A stretch of DNA of 6,588 nucleotides from CAMCXE01 sp041179125. GTDB lineage: Bacteria > Pseudomonadota > Gammaproteobacteria > Pseudomonadales > Cellvibrionaceae. The stretch spans positions 1 to 6,588 of the forward strand of contig JBEGTZ010000199.1 in NCBI GenBank assembly GCA_041179125.1, written 5' to 3'. The notes beneath the pieces are model-generated. The model saw only the letters and a program-made list of their open reading frames with translations, was not told the DNA's origin and searched no databases. A program made the translations under genes and the position numbers. Shown here one piece after another: positions 1 through 5,255 of this stretch; within the stretch, counting starts at the first letter, position 1; the number at the start of each line of letters is the position of its first letter.

Positions 1-614
1 TCTCTCCTGAAGTTCACTGGACTGACGGCCCTGCCGGCACCATGAGCTACGCGGTTGCTTTTAAAGACACCACCATCATCAATAGCGCTAACCCAGCCAA
101 TGGCTACCACTGGTTAATGTGGAATATCCCTGAGTCAATCAACGTGGTTCCACGCAACCTGTCTACCCCTGCCAAACCTACCGAAATGGGCGGTGCTACG
201 CAGAAGAGTCCTATCGGAACCAAGTTCTTCGGCCCTTGCCCATCCACTTCATGCACCAGCCGCAAGAAAGACACCTACTCGTTCACCGTTTATGCTATGG
301 GTTCTTTAACGGTTAACCCAACAGGCACCGTGCAACAACAAATCCAATGGTTGGAATCAAACGCACTGAAGAAAACCGAAGTGACCGGCACTTCAGACGC
401 AGCACCTAAAGGTACCAACTGCCCAACTACTGGTGGCCCAGACGGCGCCGCTTTATTTGCCAGCAAGTGTGTTAACTGCCACACCGCCGCCAGCAAAGCC
501 AACCACACCGCAGCGCAAATCAAAACCGCCATTAATGGGGTAAGCCGTATGTCTGGCTTAAAAACCATGACCGATGCGGAAATTGCTGCTATTGCTGCCT
601 TCCTGAAAAAATAA
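1..614 (+). CDS. PEBP (YbhB/YbcL-like) domain fused to C-terminal cytochrome c domain, 5' partial
   Basis: The reading frame is open from base 3, so the gene begins left of the window. The ATG at 42 is internal, because the residues before it (SPEVHWTDGPAGT) already match the PEBP core pattern SPxLxWxxxPxGTxSYA. Further PEBP hallmarks are HWLMWNIP, GPCPS and the strand DTYSFTVYAMG. After a linker, the last 60 or so residues form a small class I cytochrome c domain: heme motif CVNCH at bases 468-482, a downstream Met in SRMSG as candidate axial ligand, and a closing helix (DAEIAAIAAFLKK). Covalent heme implies periplasmic or envelope location, so a signal peptide should lie upstream. PEBP proteins bind small ligands or phospholipid headgroups; the substrate or electron partner here is unknown. 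The domain calls are strong. A role in electron transfer to or from the PEBP domain is inference. Confidence 0.88.
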   Translation, partial: SPEVHWTDGPAGTMSYAVAFKDTTIINSANPANGYHWLMWNIPESINVVPRNLSTPAKPTEMGGATQKSPIGTKFFGPCPSTSCTSRKKDTYSFTVYAMGSLTVNPTGTVQQQIQWLESNALKKTEVTGTSDAAPKGTNCPTTGGPDGAALFASKCVNCHTAASKANHTAAQIKTAINGVSRMSGLKTMTDAEIAAIAAFLKK

Positions 615-656
615 GTAGCATTTACCTGGGCGGCCTAGCCGCTCTTTAAATGCATC

Positions 657-686
657 AAATGGCCGCCTTGTGCGGCCATTTTTTTT
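657..686 (+). terminator. Intrinsic terminator after the PEBP-cytochrome gene
   Basis: A perfect 10-bp stem (AAATGGCCGC at 657-666, GCGGCCATTT at 672-681) encloses a 5-nt loop. A run of eight T (679-686) overlaps and follows the right arm. It lies 43 bp after the stop codon, the usual place for a Rho-independent terminator. Confidence 0.92.
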
Positions 687-799
687 GCCCATCGAAAACA
701 TTCCCCTCACCATCTAAATTGTCCCAAAAACCATATCACCCGCCAAAACTGCCCGCTCAGTCACAAACACTATGCAAAACGCCACGCAATTCTGCGTGT

Positions 800-828
800 T
801 TGATGTTTCTTCACGCTGGAATTATGTT
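800..828 (+). promoter_or_regulatory. Candidate sigma70-type promoter of the Spy-like gene
   Basis: TTGATG (800-805) and TATGTT (823-828) are separated by 17 bp and each matches four of six consensus bases. A perfect 6-bp inverted repeat (CACGCA 783-788, TGCGTG 793-798, 4-nt loop) ends just before the -35 box and could be an operator. The stretch lies between the upstream terminator and the gene at 900, where a promoter must be if that gene is transcribed alone. An AT-rich TATATAA at 829-835 could instead supply the -10. No Cpx-type GTAAA tandem box was seen. Confidence 0.35.
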
Positions 829-843
829 TATATAAGGGGGTGT

Positions 844-862
844 TTTGCCCACATAAGGCAAA
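844..862 (+). promoter_or_regulatory. Inverted repeat in the leader of the Spy-like gene
   Basis: TTTGCC (844-849) and GGCAAA (857-862) are perfect inverted 6-mers around a 7-bp spacer. The element lies just downstream of the candidate promoter and 37 bp before the start codon. It could be a repressor site or a small mRNA hairpin; six-base arms can occur by chance. Confidence 0.25.
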
Positions 863-899
863 TCATCAAACCATAACCCATAAACCGGAGTGACTTTTC

Positions 900-1757
900 A
901 TGAAACAATTTAAAAAAATACTGGTTTTAACCAGCGCCGTGGCCCTTTCTAGCGCCATCAGCGCTTTTGCTGCGGATGCCGTTGTTGTCACCACAACCGA
1001 TGCCACCACAGCTGCCCCCACCACTGAAGTTATTAAGCCTTGTAAAGAATTATTAGCCGGTGGTTTTGCCGGTAAAGGCGCTCACTTTGGTGACGCACTG
1101 AAACTGACCGACGAGCAAAAAGAAGCTATTGAAACTGCTTTGATGGATATTCGTGTAAAAGCCCCTGTTAAAGGCGAAGTTGAAGACGAAGATTTCATTG
1201 ACGCCCAAGTGGACGCCCGTGAAGCAGTTAAAAAAGCCATCGAAGCGGTGTTAACTGAAGAGCAGAAAAAACTCTTAGCTGAGTTAGAAGCCAAAGCAGA
1301 AGCTGCCAAAGCTGAGCGTGAGAAAGCCATCAAAGACATGCCCAAAAAAGGCGACAAACCCGCTGTAGACAAACCCGCTACAGACAAGCCAGTGTGGAGC
1401 AACCCTACCAAGCCAACTACGCCAGTTAAACCAGTAGACGGCACTAAGCCTGTAAAACCTACCACGCCTGTAAAACCCACTACTCCAGTTAAACCAGTAG
1501 ATGGCACTAAACCGGTCACTCCTGTAAAGCCAGTAGACGGTACTAAGCCTGTTAAACCAGTAGACGGCACCAAGCCTGTTACTCCTGTTAAACCAGTAGA
1601 TGGCACTAAGCCTGTTACTCCAGTAAAACCCACTACTCCAGTTAAACCAGTAGACGGCACCAAGCCTGTTAAAGGTGAGCGCCCTGTAAAAGGCGAAAAA
1701 CCTGTTAAACCAGTTGAAGAGCCCGTTAAGCCTGTAGTTCCTGCTGCGCCTTTGTAA
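900..1757 (+). CDS. Exported Spy/CpxP-like (LTxxQ) protein with Lys/Pro repeat tail
   Basis: The 285-aa product starts with a typical Sec signal peptide: KQFKK, then a hydrophobic core, then probable cleavage after Ala24 in SAFA-AD. The mature N-terminal domain (about residues 45-145) is charged and helical. It carries LTDEQ (69-73) and LTEEQ (118-122), the paired LTxxQ motifs of the Spy/CpxP family, whose E. coli members are periplasmic chaperones or stress sensors. From about residue 150 the chain becomes low-complexity and basic, with six PVDGTK units between 178 and 255 plus TTPVKP variants, ending in KPVVPAAPL. Spy and CpxP themselves lack such a tail. The start is supported by GGAG at 887-890, 9 bp upstream. 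There is one Cys (residue 48) in the mature protein. The family link rests on the motifs and helical pattern only; a general periplasmic or peptidoglycan-associated protein remains possible. Confidence 0.8.
   Translation: MKQFKKILVLTSAVALSSAISAFAADAVVVTTTDATTAAPTTEVIKPCKELLAGGFAGKGAHFGDALKLTDEQKEAIETALMDIRVKAPVKGEVEDEDFIDAQVDAREAVKKAIEAVLTEEQKKLLAELEAKAEAAKAEREKAIKDMPKKGDKPAVDKPATDKPVWSNPTKPTTPVKPVDGTKPVKPTTPVKPTTPVKPVDGTKPVTPVKPVDGTKPVKPVDGTKPVTPVKPVDGTKPVTPVKPTTPVKPVDGTKPVKGERPVKGEKPVKPVEEPVKPVVPAAPL
1413..1670 (+). repeat. In-frame degenerate tandem repeat coding PVKPVDGTK units
   Basis: Six PVDGTK-coding units begin at bases 1431, 1494, 1530, 1557, 1593 and 1647, mixed with TTPVKP-coding units. 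Spacing between units is 27 to 63 bp, always a multiple of three, so changes in copy number would keep the frame. Units differ at synonymous positions (GAC/GAT, GGC/GGT, AAG/AAA), so the array is not very recent throughout, although short near-identical blocks remain. Confidence 0.85.
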
Positions 1758-2193
1758 GAAAAACTAATTCGTGGGGCGTGGTGTGTACTTTGCCCGCATA
1801 ACGCGCCTTTAACGTTTTAGCTGCGCATCCAGCGAAGGTTTTTGCTTCATCCTAAAAACCTTCGCTGGGTCGCTCAAGCCTCAAGCGCCATCCAGTAAAG
1901 TTAAAAATTCGAACCGCTAGCATGGCTGCACTTCATTTTCATTTGCACCAATAACTTACACAGTGTTTTAGCCTTCAACCGAGGCTTTTAGAATTAAGCT
2001 CCACAGGTGACAACCCAAGTACCATTTCGTCGACAAAACCCCAGGCGGCCCTCTCAGCGCTTCAGGTTTCCAAGCAGGTCACAGCACGGAATGAGGTATT
2101 TAGGGCATTATTCCCCTAATGAAGTAGGTGGCCTTTTAACGGAACCCTCTGGAAGTATTACCCGGCCAGTGTCGCGCTAACCCGATCCAATTT
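1758..2193. other. 436-bp intergenic region without a convincing gene
   Basis: No ORF here has coding character on either strand. It holds the large inverted repeat described separately (1827-1870), a 7-bp tandem duplication CTCAAGC (1873-1886), and a weak terminator-like hairpin (AGCCT 1970-1974, AGGCT 1982-1986, then a run of T to 1989). CATTA/TAATG at 2106-2121 can pair around TTCCCC. A 29-codon ORF (2091-2180) ends 13 bp before the next gene but lacks a good ribosome binding site. The promoter of the DUF6502-DUF5666 unit should lie here, yet no good -35/-10 pair stands out. Confidence 0.6.
1827..1870. repeat. Large perfect inverted repeat (15-bp arms)
   Basis: CCAGCGAAGGTTTTT (1829-1843) is exactly complementary to AAAAACCTTCGCTGG (1854-1868) around a 10-nt loop. 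An outer G-U pair and an A-T pair would extend it to 17 pairs as RNA. It starts 69 bp after the stop of the Spy-like gene. No T run follows on either strand, so it is not a classical Rho-independent terminator. It could be a transcript-end stabilising hairpin, a dispersed palindromic repeat, or a protein site. Confidence 0.75.
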
Positions 2194-3036
2194 ATGACCA
2201 GTACACTCAAGCAACACGTATTTACCGCCCTGCGCAAACTCTTAACCCCCATTGTTAAGATGCTGCTGCGCAATGGCGTGAGTTATAAAGAATTTTGTGT
2301 TCTGAGCAAGGACCTCTACGTTGAAGTGGCCTCTGCTGACTTTGGCCTGCGCGGGCGCCCCACTAATGTCTCCCGCATCGCCCTGCTCACCGGCCTTGAC
2401 CGCAAAGAAGTCAAACGTATCAAAGACTTACTCGGCAAAGAGCAGCATGGCAGCGATGCCCAGCTCAACCAAGACCGTTTCAGCCGCGTATTAAGTGCCT
2501 GGCACTTAGATGCCGAATTTATCGACGATGCCGGCCTGCCGCAGGAGTTGCCCTCCGAGGGCGATACCAGCAGTTTCGCAAGCCTCGCCAAGCGTTTCGG
2601 CGGCGATGTGCCCCCGCAAGCGCTCATCAAAGAACTCATCCGTGCCGGTGCTGTGGAAGAATTACCCAACCATCAATACCGCGCCCTACAGCGTTATTTT
2701 TTCCCCGTCCACACGGACCCAGACGCCATACTGCGTGCAGGTTCGGTCATCAATGAGTTGGCCGACACCCTGTTCCACAACCTGTATGGCAGTGGCGCCA
2801 ACGGCAAAAAAATCCCGCGTTTTGAACGCAGGGCTAGCAATAATTTAATCGACCCAAAACATCAAAAAGCCTTTAAAGCCTTTGTTGATAAAGAGGGCCA
2901 AGCATTTTTAGAACGAGTGGATGATTGGTTGAGCGCCCACGAACCCTCAAGCGACGCCCCACCTACGGCCAATAAAATTCGCCTAGGTGTCGGCGTGTAC
3001 GCCATCCACAAATCCCAAGATAACCCCGAGGCATAA
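2194..3036 (+). CDS. DUF6502 family protein, cytoplasmic, winged-helix-like
   Basis: This 280-aa protein has no signal peptide. Its N-terminus (ALRKLLTPIVKMLLRNGVSY, then a KEF...YVEVA segment) is the pattern I associate with DUF6502. Residues about 57-80 (TNVSRIALLTGLDRKEVKRI) look like a helix-turn-helix, and 128-157 (FASLAKRFGG...ALIKELIRAGAVEEL) like a second winged-helix unit, so nucleic-acid binding is plausible but unproven. The C-terminal LGVGVYAI also fits the family. The ATG at 2194 is the first possible start after an in-frame stop at 2137, and conserved sequence begins within a few residues of it. No Shine-Dalgarno sequence precedes it, suggesting weak or leaderless initiation. 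It ends one base before the next gene, so the two are probably co-transcribed and translationally coupled. The function of the family is not known to me. Confidence 0.85.
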   Translation: MTSTLKQHVFTALRKLLTPIVKMLLRNGVSYKEFCVLSKDLYVEVASADFGLRGRPTNVSRIALLTGLDRKEVKRIKDLLGKEQHGSDAQLNQDRFSRVLSAWHLDAEFIDDAGLPQELPSEGDTSSFASLAKRFGGDVPPQALIKELIRAGAVEELPNHQYRALQRYFFPVHTDPDAILRAGSVINELADTLFHNLYGSGANGKKIPRFERRASNNLIDPKHQKAFKAFVDKEGQAFLERVDDWLSAHEPSSDAPPTANKIRLGVGVYAIHKSQDNPEA

Positions 3037-3037
3037 C

Positions 3038-4645
3038 ATGCGGCCATTTTCCCTTCATCAAGCCTTAGGGCTGATCCTGTTTTCTTGCCTGTTCTCCTGT
3101 GGGGGCGGCGGTGGAGGCGGCGGTAGCAGCGCCGGCATCGACGGCTCCGGCGCGCCCGCCATCGCCGTAGTCTCCGGCCCCATCAACGGCTTCGGCAGCG
3201 TGATCCTCAACGGTGTTCACTACAACACCGACAACGCCGAATTCTGGGTGCGCGGCCAGCGCGCCTCCGAAGCGGCCTTAAACGTGGGCAGCTACATCCA
3301 TTTAGAAGGTACCGTTGATGCCGATGGCCGCGAGGGTGTGGCCAAGCGCATTTACTTCCAGCCCAATGTTATGGGCGCCGTTAGCAGCGTGAATGTTTTA
3401 GCTGAAACCTTCGTTGTTATGGGGCAAACCGTACACCTGGCGGACGACACCATGCTGGATTTCGCCATCACCCCCCGCGATATCAGCGGCATTAAAGTAG
3501 GCCAATGGGTAGAAGTCTCCGGCCCCTTAAACGCCGAAGGCGGCATCATCGCCACCCGTGTTGGCCTGATGCAAACCAGCGCCAAAGAACTCGCAGGTGC
3601 CGTAACCGACTACAACCCAAGCACAAAAACCTTCCGTATTAACGGCGTCACTGTGGACTTCAGCAAAACCCTGGCGCCACCGAGTTTAAATAATGGCCAG
3701 CGCGTGATTCTGCGCGAAGCCACCTTAGCCAATGGCGTAGTGCAGCCCGGCCAGATCGAACTGGAATACAAACCCAACTTACCCCAGGGCCAGCTCATCA
3801 CCCAAACCGGCCTGATCACCCGTTTTGCCTCCTTGGAAGACTTCAGCATCGGCAACTTTGACGTTACCACCGACGCCATCACCCAGTACCAAAACACCGA
3901 AGCGCAAAGCTTGGGGTTAAACGTGCGCGTCACGGTGGTAGGCCATTTAAAAGACGGCAAACTGCTGGCGGATAAAATCATTTGGCTGGCCAACGCCGAG
4001 TGGAAAATCCAAGGCCCCATTGAAGACATGCGCAACATCAGCGCCACAGGCGGCGAAATTTTAGTGCAAGGCCAATGGCAAACCCTCACCGCCTTCGCCC
4101 GTTTGGATAGCGAAACCAGCATGAAGGGCGACCGTATGAAGTTCTCTAACCTGGATATCAATGACTTTGTAGTCTTAACCGGCCACCAAGAAGGCGAGCA
4201 GCGCATCGTGGATAGCCTGGAGCGGGAAGCGCGGCCTAAATTCGACATCGAGAAAAAAATCTTAGGCTTTGTTCAGATGCAACCCATCGAAAGCGCGGCC
4301 ACCTCCTTTTGGCTGGCGCCGCAAATCTTGGTGCAGATGCAAAACGACACGCGTTATTACCTCAACGGTGTGGAAATCACCCAGGCACAATTCCTGAAAA
4401 AAGCCCCAGGCCAGTTTATTACCCTGTTTGGCGTGCTGCTGGATGACGGCTCCTTCCGTCAATTTAAAGCCAGCCGCATAAAATTAACCTTGGCGCCCAT
4501 GCCTGGAACCGGCTGGCCCAGCCCTTATGCGCCACCCCCCAGCCCTTACTACGGCCCGGATCCTTACGGGGAGCCAGACGGCGAGCGGCACAGCGGCAAA
4601 ACTCAAGCAATGGCCCCGCGTACAATGCAATCTCGCCAGAGGTAA
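3038..4645 (+). CDS. DUF5666-repeat lipoprotein
   Basis: The 535-aa product starts MRPFSLHQALGLILFSCLFSC, a lipoprotein signal with Cys21 as probable lipidated residue (Cys17 possible), followed by eight Gly. I chose the ATG at 3038 over the in-frame ATG at 2987 because it starts right before the signal sequence, has GAGG at 3028-3031 six bases upstream, and follows the DUF6502 stop by one base. The body holds about six related beta-rich modules of 70-85 residues, each opening with a G-x-(V/I)-like strand: about residues 47 (GPINGFGSVILNG), 113, 187, 258 (GLITRF), 326 (GPIED) and 410 (GFVQM). Recurring 'NVGSYIHLEG', 'KVGQWVEVSG' and 'LNVRVTVVGH' strands are typical of DUF5666. Residues 485-535 form a Pro/Tyr/Gly-rich tail. 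It probably lies on the periplasmic face of a membrane or at the cell surface. No catalytic motif is visible and the role is unknown. Confidence 0.87.
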   Translation: MRPFSLHQALGLILFSCLFSCGGGGGGGGSSAGIDGSGAPAIAVVSGPINGFGSVILNGVHYNTDNAEFWVRGQRASEAALNVGSYIHLEGTVDADGREGVAKRIYFQPNVMGAVSSVNVLAETFVVMGQTVHLADDTMLDFAITPRDISGIKVGQWVEVSGPLNAEGGIIATRVGLMQTSAKELAGAVTDYNPSTKTFRINGVTVDFSKTLAPPSLNNGQRVILREATLANGVVQPGQIELEYKPNLPQGQLITQTGLITRFASLEDFSIGNFDVTTDAITQYQNTEAQSLGLNVRVTVVGHLKDGKLLADKIIWLANAEWKIQGPIEDMRNISATGGEILVQGQWQTLTAFARLDSETSMKGDRMKFSNLDINDFVVLTGHQEGEQRIVDSLEREARPKFDIEKKILGFVQMQPIESAATSFWLAPQILVQMQNDTRYYLNGVEITQAQFLKKAPGQFITLFGVLLDDGSFRQFKASRIKLTLAPMPGTGWPSPYAPPPSPYYGPDPYGEPDGERHSGKTQAMAPRTMQSRQR

Positions 4646-4678
4646 ATAATCTGCCCTGGGGGCTTGTGGCGAGGAAAC

Positions 4679-4704
4679 AAAAGGCTTCAGATGAAGCCTT
4701 TTTT
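4679..4704 (+). terminator. Intrinsic terminator between the DUF5666 gene and moaE
   Basis: AAAAGGCTTCA (4679-4689) is perfectly complementary to TGAAGCCTTTT (4692-4702); realistically this gives a 10-bp stem with a 4-nt loop. Six T (4699-4704) end it. It lies 33 bp after the DUF5666 stop and 21 bp before the moaE start. Confidence 0.88.
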
Positions 4705-4725
4705 AGTGGGAACCGGGAAACACAG

Positions 4726-5145
4726 ATGATCAGCATCCAAAACGAAGATTTTGACCTCGCCACTGAAACCGCAGCACTTAAAACCCACACCAGCATCGGC
4801 GCACTGGTGTGTTTTGTCGGCCTGGTGCGGGAATTTCACCCAGGCGCCGAACTGTACATCGAACACTACCCCGGCATGACCGAATACAGCCTCACCGAAC
4901 TGGCAAATCAAGCCAAAACCCGCTGGGCACTAGACGGCGTGCGCATTGTGCATCGTGTAGGCCGCCTGAGCGCGGGCGACCAAATAGTGCTAGTAGCCAC
5001 CGCCGCCGCCCACCGCAGCAACGCCTTCGCCGCCTGCGATTGGCTAATGGACATGCTAAAAACCCAAGCCCCCTTCTGGAAGCGCGAAGGTGAACACTGG
5101 GTGGAAGCAAAAGAATCCGATCAAAACGCCCTTAGGCGCTGGTAG
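4726..5145 (+). CDS. moaE: Molybdopterin synthase catalytic subunit MoaE
   Basis: MoaE pairs with the sulfur carrier MoaD to add two sulfurs to cyclic pyranopterin monophosphate (precursor Z), making molybdopterin in the cytoplasm. The 139-aa sequence matches E. coli MoaE throughout: GALVCFVGLVRE (25-36), EHYPGMTE (46-53), HRVGRL, DQIVLV, AHRSNAF (95-101), LKTQAPFWKRE and a conserved VEAKESDQ end. Lys112 and Lys119 correspond to the essential E. coli Lys119 and Lys126; His96, Arg97 and Arg35 are also kept. It is about 11 residues shorter than E. coli MoaE, partly from a missing short loop before HWVEA. The GTG at 4666 would extend the frame but places the terminator hairpin inside the gene, so the ATG at 4726 is preferred; a weak GGGA lies 7 bp upstream. 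No moaD, moaC or other cofactor gene is adjacent. Confidence 0.95.
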   Translation: MISIQNEDFDLATETAALKTHTSIGALVCFVGLVREFHPGAELYIEHYPGMTEYSLTELANQAKTRWALDGVRIVHRVGRLSAGDQIVLVATAAAHRSNAFAACDWLMDMLKTQAPFWKREGEHWVEAKESDQNALRRW

Positions 5146-5200
5146 TGCTTAAATACCTAATTGCAGGTTAACCTTCCAGATGTAACTATCCAGGTTCAGC

Positions 5201-5224
5201 GCTCCCGTGTGGGTTCACAGGAGC
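5201..5224 (+). promoter_or_regulatory. Bulged hairpin in the moaE-MFS intergenic region
   Basis: GCTCC (5201-5205) pairs with GGAGC (5220-5224), and inside it TGTG (5208-5211) pairs with CACA (5216-5219) around a GGTT loop, leaving a 2-nt bulge. It ends 31 bp before the MFS start. No T run follows directly, so it may be a leader structure rather than a terminator. A perfect 10-bp palindrome AGGTTAACCT (5165-5174), a possible operator, lies upstream. No confident promoter hexamers were found in 5146-5255. Confidence 0.3.
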
Positions 5225-5255
5225 CTTATCGAAAGTTCATTTTTGGAGTCACGCC

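Noticed and set aside
650..835. 61-codon + strand ORF
   Set aside because: It begins inside the terminator stem region and runs through the candidate promoter; composition is not protein-like and no ribosome binding site is present.
1082..1663. 193-codon - strand ORF with Thr/Gly/Val repeats
   Set aside because: It is the antisense reading of the PVKPVDGTK-coding repeat; the repeat keeps the opposite frame open and there is no independent start signal.
1413..1670. Direct repeats as a CRISPR array
   Set aside because: The units are in-frame coding repeats with unequal spacing and no unique spacers, inside an exported protein gene.
1970..1989. AGCCT/AGGCT hairpin followed by T residues as a terminator
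   Set aside because: The stem is only 5 bp and the T run is four bases; too weak to call, although it could end a long transcript of the Spy-like gene.
2987..3037. Upstream ATG extending the DUF5666 lipoprotein by 17 residues
   Set aside because: The extension would bury the lipoprotein signal; the ATG at 3038 has a good GAGG site and the expected signal-peptide start.
3610..4248. 212-codon - strand ORF
   Set aside because: It lies wholly inside the DUF5666 lipoprotein gene, has no recognisable domain, and reads as a shadow of that gene's codon bias.
4666..4725. GTG start extending MoaE by 20 residues
   Set aside because: The added codons cover the intrinsic terminator and have no counterpart in E. 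coli MoaE, whose homology begins near the ATG at 4726.
5127..5138. CGCC-CTTA-GGCG hairpin at the moaE end as a terminator
   Set aside because: It has a four-base stem, lies within the coding sequence and has no T run.
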